Assembly (NCBI GenBank): GCA_902490585.1
Contig: CABUEI010000023.1
Span: forward strand, 1 to 31,248
DNA length: 31,248 nucleotides
Source: an uncultured Oscillospiraceae bacterium
GTDB lineage: Bacteria; Bacillota; Clostridia; Oscillospirales; Ruminococcaceae
Direction: 5' to 3'
Shown here: piece by piece, positions 7,688-16,239 of the stretch
Numbering within the stretch: position 1 is the stretch's first letter
Layout: every line of letters begins with the position of its first letter
Translations under genes and position numbers: made by a program
The notes under the pieces: model-generated
Database searches by the model: none
Told to the model about the DNA's origin: nothing
The model's input: the letters and a program-made list of their open reading frames with translations, nothing else

Positions 7688-8671
7688 ATGAAACGTAAAC
7701 GTACCCACACCATACTCGCAACAATAACCCTTATCAGCGTAATACTGACCAGTGCTTGCACGGCAGGCAATGCAAGCAGCACAACGTCCTCTGCACCCGA
7801 AACGGCAGTTACCACAACTACCGCTCCGGCAGTAACGGGAACAGTAATGGATAGGATTGACGAGCCGAAAGCAGAAACAACTACTGCTCAGACCGCCGCT
7901 ACCACAGCTACCACAGCAGTGACCACTACAAAGCCACAGGAAACAAAAAGTGCTGAAACTACCGCCGCTCAGGCAACTACAGCGACTACAACGGCAAAGC
8001 CAAAGCCGGCAACGACAACAACCACCGCTACAACAAAGCCTGCACCCGAATGGACCGAAAGCAAGGCAAGCGGTACTAAGTATGTCAACACCGACTGCTA
8101 CAGCCGTAAAAAAGCTGTACTCGGCGCAGAAACCGTAAAGCTGTACAGCGTGAACGATAAAGTCACGGTAATAGCCAAGACCGATACAGGCTACTTCAAA
8201 CTTTCTGACGGTAGCTTTATACACAGCGACTATCTGAGCGACAGCAAGATTGTTATACAGACTACAACAACCACAAAGAAAGCTGAAGCACCTAAGCCTT
8301 CACAGACAACAACGAAGAAACAGGAAAGCAAGCCGAAGTCGATATATGAATATCCGTTCGACCTTGAAGCAATAAAACAGGTTATAGTAAATGACGCTGT
8401 AAACAATTACGGATTAAAAAACCTTGAAGATCCAACCTGGACTCCCGAAGGTAGTACTTGGAATGCACCTCTTGTTATCTCTTACGATTTGCACCCCAAT
8501 GTAATCAAAAGAAATGTTACCGAAGAAGCTGGAGCTAATTTTAGAGTTGCACAGATGAAAAAAGGTGACTATTTCAAAGTGTACATTCAGGACATATCTG
8601 AAGATTTGGATGTGCGAGATGAAAACGGAAAGCTGACAAAAGCATATGCTATATACTTTTTAAGAGGTTAA
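7688..8671 (+). CDS. Secreted lipoprotein with Thr-rich linkers and an SH3-like domain
   Basis: A 327-residue protein. The start at 7688 is set by AAAGGAGGA 7 nt upstream and gives a basic, hydrophobic lipoprotein signal ending 'LTSAC' with Cys24 as lipidation site. An earlier in-frame ATG at 7631 lies in the promoter. A long low-complexity Thr/Ala/Pro linker (about residues 25-120) follows, then an SH3b-like fold (about 130-185: 'YVNTDCYSRKKAVLG', 'VKLYSVNDKVTVIAKTDTGYF'), a second Thr/Lys linker, and a C-terminal globular domain from about 230 with no recognised family. SH3b domains often bind cell-wall peptides, and Thr-rich linkers span the wall, so a wall-associated surface role is likely (inference). 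It is the first gene of the surface cargo, just upstream of the giant adhesin. Confidence 0.78.
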   Translation: MKRKRTHTILATITLISVILTSACTAGNASSTTSSAPETAVTTTTAPAVTGTVMDRIDEPKAETTTAQTAATTATTAVTTTKPQETKSAETTAAQATTATTTAKPKPATTTTTATTKPAPEWTESKASGTKYVNTDCYSRKKAVLGAETVKLYSVNDKVTVIAKTDTGYFKLSDGSFIHSDYLSDSKIVIQTTTTTKKAEAPKPSQTTTKKQESKPKSIYEYPFDLEAIKQVIVNDAVNNYGLKNLEDPTWTPEGSTWNAPLVISYDLHPNVIKRNVTEEAGANFRVAQMKKGDYFKVYIQDISEDLDVRDENGKLTKAYAIYFLRG

Positions 8672-8735
8672 ACTGCTGATGTAGTTTATTCATAAATTTA
8701 AACGCATTTCGTATTTGTGAACAATTAAATATGTA

Positions 8736-8775
8736 AGAGCTTTGAGAGTATAAAATTCAAAGCTCTTTTTCTTTT
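8736..8775 (+). terminator. Terminator after the lipoprotein gene
   Basis: The stem AGAGCTTTGA (8736-8745) pairs with TCAAAGCTCT (8757-8766) and is followed by a T-rich run with one C. It lies 65 nt after the lipoprotein stop. The T-run and the next 12 bases recur at 16127-16149. Confidence 0.85.
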
Positions 8776-8792
8776 TCTGAAAGCAAATATTC

Positions 8793-8826
8793 AAAGCAGT
8801 CCGCACCCATAGGACTGCTTTTTTAT
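8793..8826 (+). promoter_or_regulatory. Second hairpin with T-run, ahead of the adhesin gene
   Basis: AAAGCAGTCC (8793-8802) pairs with GGACTGCTTT (8812-8821) around a 9-nt loop, followed by TTTATATATA. It resembles a terminator but lies only 34 nt before the adhesin start, so it may work as an attenuator of that gene. A similar hairpin with the same downstream TTTTTTATATA lies before virB4 (16155-16184). No clear promoter was found between it and the gene. Confidence 0.6.
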
Positions 8827-8859
8827 ATATACAAATACAAATCAAGAAAGGAAATCAGT

Positions 8860-11800
8860 ATGAAAAACAAATTCAAAAAGCTGACAAGCTTGCTTTTGGC
8901 AAGCATTATGATGTTGGTAGCACTTCCTATTCAGACATTAGCGGCTGAGTGGGGTAAGGGCGATACCGTGTATGCGGCAATGATAGGTGATTTTGTCGGT
9001 TCTGACGGTAAGACTTATGCCGATAAGTACAATTACGACTACATCTACTATAAGTCGGACGGTAGCATAGGAAAAGCTACTCGTTATGCTTCAACACACG
9101 CTAAGTTAGGTGTAAGTAAAAACGGCATTGTTCAACCTGCTATATGCATTGAAGCCGGTGTTGCATATAACACAGGAAGTTCTTATGTAGGCGAAGGTAA
9201 CAATAATACCTATCTAAGAAATCTCCCTCGTGATATACAGCAAATGTTAAAATATGTTTTACTTTGCGGTTTTAACAGCGATACAAAATCATCGCCTGTA
9301 GCGAATACAAATCTTGACGATTTTTGGTTTGCTACACAGGTAGTATCGTGGGAAATTCAGCAAGGTCTGCGTACAGGATATGGCAAAAGTGATCTGGCTG
9401 TTAATTCAAGTATTCCTAAGACACCAAAAACAGCATACTATGACCAGTTAAAAGGCAGACCTGCTGAAAAGTGCTATGAATATATCCTGAACAAGATGAA
9501 AGCGTATTCACTTGTACCGAGTTTTACCGGAAGAGCGAAAGCTACTGCTCCTACTCATACAATGAAATATAATTCATCAACTAAGAAATATTCCATTACG
9601 CTGACTGATGAAAATAACAGTAATATGCCTGCAAGTGCTTTCAACATTTCGGGAGTTACTGTTACAAAGAGCAGTAATAAGTACACCTTCAGCACAACGA
9701 CCAAAATTAGCGGTACAAAGGCTTGTACATATAAAGCTAACCGCACAAGCGGAGATCAGCTCGTTATATGGAAATCGGGCAATGGTTCTCAGACTATGGC
9801 GGCGGGTATTGATGACCCTGTGCAGTTCTATGCCAACTTCAAGACATCTGACTTAGGCACAGCTCAGATCAAAAAAGTCTGGAATCATAAGAACGACAGC
9901 TCCAGCACACAGGCAAGCAACAGCGACATTTATTTTACAATCAAGAATAGTTCGGGTACTACAATCAAGGGTACAGGCAGTGCCGGTAGCTATACCTACT
10001 CAACAAGCGGCTCCGTAACTCAGTTCAAGCTCAACAGCAGTAACACTTTCTCGGTAAAGTCGTTACCTGCAGGAACATATACCGTTACAGAGTACGGTAA
10101 GAATTCAGACGGTACTATCCCTTATTACACCCGTACAGGCGGTGTCAGCAAGACGGTAACCGTTACAGCAGGTGGCACAGGAACGGTAACGTTCACCAAT
10201 ACCCGTAACACAGGTACAGGCGAGGTTATAAAGACTTGGGTAGACACCAACGGTAACGCAATAGAAGCAAGTAACTGCATTTCGAATAATCAGCAGATCT
10301 ATTTTTACCTCAAGAACGCTGATAACAAGTATGTTGACATAACAGGTATAATGCACAGCGGTACATATACGTTTGCCGGAACATCTGACACGGCAATAAA
10401 GTTATATGTTAATCCGAGTACGGGTAAATTCGCAGTTTCCGACCTTCCGACCGGAAAGTACACCGTGTATGAATATGGCTCGCCGGAGGGCTATACTGTC
10501 AACAAAGCATCTCAGACAATTACCATCTCAAGAGATAAAACGTCGTCCGTTTCTTTCGTAAACAGCGAGGACAGCGGTACGGCTCAGATAAAGAAGGTAT
10601 GGCTGTCCGATACAACACTGTCAGCTTCAGAAATAGCAAATCTTGAGAAAAACGTTTACTTTACTGTCAAGGACGCTAATGGTAAGTATATCAAGGTTAC
10701 AGGCTCGGCAGGAGCGTATGTGTACACAGGCACTCAGACTTCCGCAAATAATATGAAACTCAGCGGCAGTAAGTTTAATGTAAGCAAGCTCCCTATGGGA
10801 ACATACACTGTAACAGAGATAAACAACGCAAGCGGTTATACTCCCAAATCACAGACAAAGACAGTCACTATCGCCAATAAGGGCGAAACAAAAAGCGTAT
10901 CTTTTACAAACAAATCAACACCTGTTGTTGTTATAAGAAAACATTTCTCTGATGAGGACAATCTGACAGAAGCACAGCTCAAAGAACAGTATGCTAAAGT
11001 TACCGTAAATCTGCAGGTGCTTGGCTACAGCGGAAGTGTTTCCTCGAATCCGCCAGCAGGATACTATGTAGAATTTACCGGTTCTAACGGTAATTATACA
11101 TACAAAGGGCTTTCGTCAACCAAAACATCAGCAACAAATCTCAAGCTGAATGACAATGGCGAAATGACTATCTCATTCGGTACCAACACAGCTCCGTACT
11201 ACTTAGCTGTTATTGAAACCTACAGCGGAACAGAGTACGATATTGATAACCGTGATCAGCGTATTGACCTGGGCAACGGTGATCCGAATGCTGTAATCGA
11301 CCTTGATGACATTGAGCTTGACAATCAGCTTAAGACAGGTTCTGTGCAGATTGACAAGCAGTTCCTTGACACTGACGGCTCAGTCATAAAGATACCTGAT
11401 GATAAACTTGCCGAAGTTGCTTTCAAGGTTATGCACAACGGCAAGTATCTGACCTTTACAGGTAGCGATGGCATATACACTTATAAAGGCGAGAACAATA
11501 CGGGTACTACATTAAAGCTTAACAAAAGCACATATAACTTTGTTGCAAATGAGCTTCCCGCAAGAGAAGAATACACTGTGTACGAAGTAAGCGGTACAAC
11601 AGGTTACAGTTTCTCGATTGATCCCGTAACATTCACGATCACACCTGCAGGCTCGGTAAAGAAAGTGTTTACCAACAAGGCTATGACAGGTACGATAAGT
11701 ATTGTCAAGAGAAGTGCTGACGGTGTATTAAGCGGTTGGCAGTTCCGAGTAACCGGCACAGCCAAGACCGGTCAGAGCTATGATCAGACCTTTACTACCG

Positions 11801-14800
11801 ACGCAAATGGTAATATCACGATTTCTAATTTAAGAATCGGTGATTACAAGGTTACAGAGGTCAAGACAGGTAAAACGGTTGGTTACATTACCGAGGAAAG
11901 CAAAGACATTGAAGTCAAGACCGATACTGTAACAACCGTCAACTTCGAGAACAAGCCGTATGCGAATATCGTTATCAACAAGGTTGACAGCGTAAAAGGC
12001 ACTGCTCTGAGCGGTGCGACATTCGGCATTTACACAGATGCTGAATGTGAAATTCCTGCACAGGCATATACATCGGCTACAGATGATACTCTGACATCCG
12101 CTGTAATCACAGAAAGTGCGACAGGCAAGTATACTTGCAATTTCCTGCCGGTTGAGAGCAAGAACGGCACAACTTACTATGTAAAGGAGCTTACAGCTCC
12201 CGACCATTACGCTATTGACACAGACGTACACCCGGTAACGCTTAAAACCGCAAATTCAACTGTAGCAGTTTCTAACAACGGAACATCTCAGTTTGTTGAA
12301 ACGCCTTTAGGCTCGGTCAGAACGACAAAGGTTGACGCAGATCATTCCGATGTACTTCTGAGCGGTGCTGAATTTACTATATACAATTCCGACAAGGCTA
12401 CTGTATACGGCAAACTTGCAGAAACATCAAAGGGTACATATCAGCTTGACGAAATCCCGGCAGGCACATACTACCTCAAGGAAACAAAAGCACCGAAGTA
12501 TTACAATATTGACAACACATTCTATCAGTTCACAATTTCTGACGCAGGCAAGGTTGTCGATGTGTCAATCAACGGCAACGACAAGTTCCCCAATGCTCCG
12601 CAGAAGGGCGATATAAAGATAGTCAAGAGAAGTGCAGACGGTGTTCTTTCCGGTTGGAAGTTTGAAGTTTCCGGCACGGCTCTTAACGGAACGCCCGTAG
12701 CAACCAAGACATACACAACAGACGCAAAGGGCGAAATCAATATTTCGGACCTCCTTATCGGTACTTATACTGTAAAGGAAGTCAAGGACGGCAAGACAGT
12801 CGGATATATCACGCCTGCAAATCAGACGATTGAAGTAAAGAGCAATGCAACTACTACTGCAACGTTTGAAAACAAGCCTTTCGGTCACATTGTTATCAAC
12901 AAGGTTGACGCAAAGACCGGCGAAAAGGTAACAGGTGCTACATTCGGCATCTTTACCGACAGCACTTGCAAGACAGTAGCAAAGGCATATAAGTCTGACA
13001 CTGACAGCACACTTGTAAATGCAGAGATTACTGAAACAGCTACAGGAGTGTATACTTGCAATAACTTACCTATAAGCAGTGCAACAGGTACAACATACTA
13101 TGTCAAGGAGCTTACAGCTCCCGAAGGCTACTACCTTGATACAAACGTACACGCAGTAACACTTAAAACAGCAAACGCTACTGTATCGGTATGCAATGAA
13201 ATCGGAAAATCCGACTTCAACGAATATCCTTACGGTCACGGTGCTGTAATCAAGGAATGGAAACTTGACAATAGTACAGCAGATATGACAGCCGATGAAA
13301 TCGCACAGATGAAAGCGGAGCTTGAAAAGAGCCTGTATTTCACTGTAAAGGACAGCAACGGCAAGTACATCACAGCTACAGGTGCAGACGGAGTATACAC
13401 ATATAACGGCGAAAGCACAACAGAATTCAAGTATGTTCTGAAGAACAGCACATTTACAATCGCAGAACTGCCTACAGGTGACTATACAATTACAGAGTAT
13501 AGCACACTTCTTGACTACACAATCAAGTCGGAAAATCCCGTGAAGATAACTGTAGCAAGAAATCAGACAGCAACGGCAACGTTTGTAAACGAGCGTGACA
13601 CAGGCACAGGCAAGGTTGTAAAGGTATGGAAGCAGTTTGACACGATGACAGCCGCTGAACAGGCTGAAATCGAAAAAAATGTATACTTTACCGTAACCGA
13701 CAGCACCGGTGCTTATCTCAAGGTTAAGGAAAGCAACGGTAGCTACATCTACTGTGGCACACAGAAAACAGAAACAAAATTTGCTCTGAAAAACGGTGCA
13801 TTTGTAATCGCAGAACTGCCTACAGGTGACTACACTGTGACTGAGTTTAACAATGCAAAGGACTACAGCCCGAAGCAGCAGACTCAGAAAATAAAAATCA
13901 CCAAGAATACAGCGGCAGTGCTGACATTTACAAACATCCGTGACACAGGCAACGCAAGTATCGTGAAGAAATGGACAAACCCCAATGGGCTGACAACAAC
14001 TCAGAAGGCAGAGCTTGAAAAGAATGTATACTTCACTGTAAAGAACGCTGACGGTGCATACTTAAAGGCTGTATCAAAGAACGGCAAGTATGTATATAAC
14101 GGCAGTCAGACAGCAGAAGCACGTTTTATGCTAACAAACAGCAAGTTTGAACTTACAGAACTGCCGACCGGCAAGTACACGATAATCGAAATCAACAATG
14201 CTGAAGGTTATCTGCCTAAGACACAAGTCAAGACGATCACGGTAACAAAGGACGCAACTGCAAGTGCAGAGTTTGTCAATAAGGTTATTGTCGGAAATGT
14301 CACATTGACAAAGGTCGATGAGGACTATCCCGAAAATAAATTGACAGGTGCTGTATTTACAGTTTACAAGAGTGATAAGAAAACCGTAGTCGGCACATTA
14401 AAGGAAACCGAAACAGGCGTGTACAGCCTTGAGGGACTTGTATACGGCGAATACTATGTACAGGAAACAAAGGCTCCCGAATATTTCGTCCGTGATGTGA
14501 ATTTCTACTATTTCCAGATTGTAAATGACGGCGAAACCGTAGAAGTTTCCAACGATGAGCTTGGCAAGGGTACGTTTATCAACTCGCCTCAGAAGGGTGA
14601 AATCAAGATTGTAAAGACTTCATACGACAATAAGGTCGAAGGAATACATTTTGAGGTAACCGGAAAGACATACACAGGTCAGACTTTCAAGAAAACATAC
14701 ACAACCGACAAGAACGGTATAATCCGCATTAACGATTTAAGAGCCGGCGAGTACAACATTCACGAAGTCAATGATGAAGCGTCAGCAGGCTATCTTTTAC

Positions 14801-15003
14801 CCGAAGACAAGCAGTTAACGATTGACCGTGACGGTGCAATGCTTGTTGCCAATATGCACAACAGCAAGCTACCGGACAATCCCCCGACAGGTGCAAGCGA
14901 GGACAGCTTTACGCAGACGGCGGTTATTATCATATCAATGGTAATGATGAGTGCGGCTGTTGTGCTTGTGTTCCCGTTATCGAAGCGTAAGAGAAAACGC
15001 TAA
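8860..15003 (+). CDS. Giant thioester-domain / Cna-B repeat surface adhesin, sortase-anchored
   Basis: A 2047-residue wall-anchored protein. The signal peptide ends near 'TLAA' (residue 29). An N-terminal thioester domain follows, with Cys96 ('AICIEAG') and Gln160 ('FWFATQVVSWEI'), the pair that forms the internal Cys-Gln thioester used for covalent attachment to host surfaces. From about residue 325 come some 15 Cna-B/SpaA-type domains, each starting 'I-K-K-V-W' or 'I-N-K-V-D' and ending 'F-T/V/E-N', with an inner 'T-V-T-E' strand; the Lys, Asn and Glu can form isopeptide bonds. At least three domain types alternate. The C-terminus has an LPxTG-like signal 'NPPTGASEDS', a hydrophobic helix and a 'KRKRKR' tail. 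AAGGAAATCAGT precedes the ATG. Family knowledge indicates adhesion or cell-cell contact; on an ICE it may promote mating contact (inference). Confidence 0.93.
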   Translation: MKNKFKKLTSLLLASIMMLVALPIQTLAAEWGKGDTVYAAMIGDFVGSDGKTYADKYNYDYIYYKSDGSIGKATRYASTHAKLGVSKNGIVQPAICIEAGVAYNTGSSYVGEGNNNTYLRNLPRDIQQMLKYVLLCGFNSDTKSSPVANTNLDDFWFATQVVSWEIQQGLRTGYGKSDLAVNSSIPKTPKTAYYDQLKGRPAEKCYEYILNKMKAYSLVPSFTGRAKATAPTHTMKYNSSTKKYSITLTDENNSNMPASAFNISGVTVTKSSNKYTFSTTTKISGTKACTYKANRTSGDQLVIWKSGNGSQTMAAGIDDPVQFYANFKTSDLGTAQIKKVWNHKNDSSSTQASNSDIYFTIKNSSGTTIKGTGSAGSYTYSTSGSVTQFKLNSSNTFSVKSLPAGTYTVTEYGKNSDGTIPYYTRTGGVSKTVTVTAGGTGTVTFTNTRNTGTGEVIKTWVDTNGNAIEASNCISNNQQIYFYLKNADNKYVDITGIMHSGTYTFAGTSDTAIKLYVNPSTGKFAVSDLPTGKYTVYEYGSPEGYTVNKASQTITISRDKTSSVSFVNSEDSGTAQIKKVWLSDTTLSASEIANLEKNVYFTVKDANGKYIKVTGSAGAYVYTGTQTSANNMKLSGSKFNVSKLPMGTYTVTEINNASGYTPKSQTKTVTIANKGETKSVSFTNKSTPVVVIRKHFSDEDNLTEAQLKEQYAKVTVNLQVLGYSGSVSSNPPAGYYVEFTGSNGNYTYKGLSSTKTSATNLKLNDNGEMTISFGTNTAPYYLAVIETYSGTEYDIDNRDQRIDLGNGDPNAVIDLDDIELDNQLKTGSVQIDKQFLDTDGSVIKIPDDKLAEVAFKVMHNGKYLTFTGSDGIYTYKGENNTGTTLKLNKSTYNFVANELPAREEYTVYEVSGTTGYSFSIDPVTFTITPAGSVKKVFTNKAMTGTISIVKRSADGVLSGWQFRVTGTAKTGQSYDQTFTTDANGNITISNLRIGDYKVTEVKTGKTVGYITEESKDIEVKTDTVTTVNFENKPYANIVINKVDSVKGTALSGATFGIYTDAECEIPAQAYTSATDDTLTSAVITESATGKYTCNFLPVESKNGTTYYVKELTAPDHYAIDTDVHPVTLKTANSTVAVSNNGTSQFVETPLGSVRTTKVDADHSDVLLSGAEFTIYNSDKATVYGKLAETSKGTYQLDEIPAGTYYLKETKAPKYYNIDNTFYQFTISDAGKVVDVSINGNDKFPNAPQKGDIKIVKRSADGVLSGWKFEVSGTALNGTPVATKTYTTDAKGEINISDLLIGTYTVKEVKDGKTVGYITPANQTIEVKSNATTTATFENKPFGHIVINKVDAKTGEKVTGATFGIFTDSTCKTVAKAYKSDTDSTLVNAEITETATGVYTCNNLPISSATGTTYYVKELTAPEGYYLDTNVHAVTLKTANATVSVCNEIGKSDFNEYPYGHGAVIKEWKLDNSTADMTADEIAQMKAELEKSLYFTVKDSNGKYITATGADGVYTYNGESTTEFKYVLKNSTFTIAELPTGDYTITEYSTLLDYTIKSENPVKITVARNQTATATFVNERDTGTGKVVKVWKQFDTMTAAEQAEIEKNVYFTVTDSTGAYLKVKESNGSYIYCGTQKTETKFALKNGAFVIAELPTGDYTVTEFNNAKDYSPKQQTQKIKITKNTAAVLTFTNIRDTGNASIVKKWTNPNGLTTTQKAELEKNVYFTVKNADGAYLKAVSKNGKYVYNGSQTAEARFMLTNSKFELTELPTGKYTIIEINNAEGYLPKTQVKTITVTKDATASAEFVNKVIVGNVTLTKVDEDYPENKLTGAVFTVYKSDKKTVVGTLKETETGVYSLEGLVYGEYYVQETKAPEYFVRDVNFYYFQIVNDGETVEVSNDELGKGTFINSPQKGEIKIVKTSYDNKVEGIHFEVTGKTYTGQTFKKTYTTDKNGIIRINDLRAGEYNIHEVNDEASAGYLLPEDKQLTIDRDGAMLVANMHNSKLPDNPPTGASEDSFTQTAVIIISMVMMSAAVVLVFPLSKRKRKR

Positions 15004-15029
15004 GCAGCATTAATATTTTATTGTCACCG

Positions 15030-15057
15030 GGCGGCAGAAAAGCTCTGCCGCCTTTGT
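15030..15057 (+). terminator. GC-rich hairpin after the adhesin gene
   Basis: GGCGGCAGA (15030-15038) pairs with TCTGCCGCC (15044-15052) around AAAGC, followed by TTTGT. The stem is strong but the T-run short, so read-through to the next gene 25 nt later is possible. Confidence 0.7.
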
Positions 15058-15081
15058 GGTGGCGATTACCGGAGGTGCAAT

Positions 15082-15324
15082 ATGAAAAGAAATCTACTAT
15101 CCAATTCTCATTTTAAATTGCTGTTTTCAAATTGCGATAATGCCAAAAATGAGAAAAGAACGAAACCCTACTATTCTCAAAACGAGATACGACTTACTAA
15201 CTTAGATACCGGAGAGGTTTATTCAACGAAAATAAGGCAAGAGTATTCGGACGAAAGAACAACTTGTTCCTTTGCTATAAATCAATATCTCAAAGAGGGG
15301 AATTATTTGATAGAGTATTTATAA
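15082..15324 (+). CDS. Small unknown protein downstream of the adhesin
   Basis: An 80-residue basic protein with no membrane segment, signal peptide or family I recognise. The middle ('NEIRLTNLDTGEVYSTKIRQEYSD') reads like a short beta-rich segment. The ribosome site GGAGGTG (15071-15077) is strong and lies 4 nt before the ATG, which supports expression. GC content is lower than in the adhesin gene. It ends near 15324; the 98 bases to the next gene hold a small hairpin (TGCCG 15339-15343 with CGGCA 15350-15354) and the next promoter. Confidence 0.6.
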   Translation: MKRNLLSNSHFKLLFSNCDNAKNEKRTKPYYSQNEIRLTNLDTGEVYSTKIRQEYSDERTTCSFAINQYLKEGNYLIEYL

Positions 15325-15381
15325 GTTTGAAAACGTGCTGCCGGTAGTACGGCATAGGCTTATAAATATGATTATGAATAA

Positions 15382-15410
15382 TTGACAAGCACTATCAGAT
15401 GTGATAGAAT
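15382..15410 (+). promoter_or_regulatory. Promoter of the membrane coiled-coil gene
   Basis: TTGACA (15382-15387), 17-nt spacer, TAGAAT (15405-15410), followed at once by GGAGG. The stretch GTGATAGAAT and the fused ribosome site match the promoter at 6334-6363, suggesting a shared promoter type for cargo genes. Confidence 0.75.
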
Positions 15411-15422
15411 GGAGGAAAATAT

Positions 15423-16094
15423 ATGTTGCTTTACATTCTAATTACGGCTACAGCATATTTGATTTATTGGATTATATATTTGATGTGCAGCGAGGTGTTT
15501 ATGATGGAGTCGATTGTAGGCGCTATAATCGGAGCAGGAGGAGCTATACTTGTAGGCATTTTAGGGCTTATCGGTACTTGCATTTACAACGGCAGAAAAA
15601 CTAAAAAATTGAATGACAATCTTTTGAAATTGCAAGACAGCTATATAGGAGTAAAGGACGGCGAAATGTCGCTGTCAAAACAAATAGGCGTAATCAGCGG
15701 AACTGATAGTAGTTTAAGCAACCAACATAAAGATATTGAAAAATTTCTGAAGGAAGATATAGAATTTAAACTGAAGCAGACAATGACATATTCTTCCGAT
15801 GCTTATAGGCTCATAGAAACCGAAAGGCAACTGCGTGAACAGAGAGAAAAACTGCTTAATTGTGATGAAAGTAAGCTATCACAAGCGATAGATGATATTT
15901 CTGCATTTAAAAATCTATGGGTAGAAAAAAACTACCGTATTCAACAATTGAGCGAACAAGTAATACAATTGCAGGAAAAAAGGCAGTCACTTGAACGTAC
16001 GATAAATGAGAAGAATAATGAAATTAACAAGCTAAAGGAACAAATTGAAAAATATCGTTATTCAAGAGATGACAAACAAACTTTATATAGATAG
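15423..16094 (+). CDS. Membrane-anchored coiled-coil protein, unknown role
   Basis: A 223-residue protein with two N-terminal membrane segments (about residues 1-22 and 30-53, the second Gly-rich: 'VGAIIGAGGAILVGILGLIG') and a long cytoplasmic-type helical region. The last 100 residues have heptad-like spacing rich in Glu, Gln, Leu and Lys ('QQLSEQVIQLQEKRQSLERT'), typical of a coiled coil. The ATG at 15423 fits GGAGG 7 nt upstream; an internal ATG at 15501 would drop the first helix and cannot be excluded. Its own strong promoter and low GC mark it as separate cargo. Such proteins occur as spanins, entry-exclusion factors or defence effectors; the sequence does not decide between these. Confidence 0.68.
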   Translation: MLLYILITATAYLIYWIIYLMCSEVFMMESIVGAIIGAGGAILVGILGLIGTCIYNGRKTKKLNDNLLKLQDSYIGVKDGEMSLSKQIGVISGTDSSLSNQHKDIEKFLKEDIEFKLKQTMTYSSDAYRLIETERQLREQREKLLNCDESKLSQAIDDISAFKNLWVEKNYRIQQLSEQVIQLQEKRQSLERTINEKNNEINKLKEQIEKYRYSRDDKQTLYR

Positions 16095-16106
16095 CGTGGA
16101 TAGCAC

Positions 16107-16139
16107 AAAGCGACTGATTTCAGCCGCTTTTTCTTTTTC
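16107..16139 (+). terminator. Terminator after the coiled-coil gene
   Basis: AAAGCG (16107-16112) and CTGA pair with TCAG and CGCTTT (16125-16130), with one internal mismatch, followed by TTTTTCTTTTT. It is placed 12 nt after the stop. Its T-run and the next bases (CTGATAGCAAA) copy the region after the terminator at 8736-8775. Confidence 0.8.
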
Positions 16140-16154
16140 TGATAGCAAAAACAC

Positions 16155-16185
16155 AAAGCTGTGCCGACGGGTACGGCTTTTTTAT
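16155..16185 (+). promoter_or_regulatory. Second hairpin with T-run ahead of virB4
   Basis: AAAGC plus GTGCC (16155-16165) pair with GGTAC and GGCTTT (16170-16180), followed by TTTTTTATATA. It has the same architecture and downstream sequence as the hairpin at 8793-8826, forming a duplicated terminator-hairpin leader. Confidence 0.55.
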
Positions 16186-16197
16186 ATACAATAAAAC

Positions 16198-16220
16198 AGG
16201 TGCGACATCGTGACGCACCT
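16198..16220. repeat. Dispersed palindrome copy 5 (hybrid halves)
   Basis: The left half AGGTGCGACAT matches copy 4 (7477), whereas the right half GTGACGCACCT and the following CTATA match copy 2 (6213). As a result two positions of the dyad do not pair. It sits at the right edge of the 10-kb cargo, just before the virB4 ribosome site. Confidence 0.88.
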
Positions 16221-16239
16221 ATAAAACAAGGAGGATAAA

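Noticed and set aside
7421..8224. 267-residue Cys/Gly-rich open frame on the minus strand
   Set aside because: It is the mirror of the Thr/Ala-rich linker of the lipoprotein gene; it has no ribosome site and its low-complexity composition is a by-product of repeated Thr and Ala codons.
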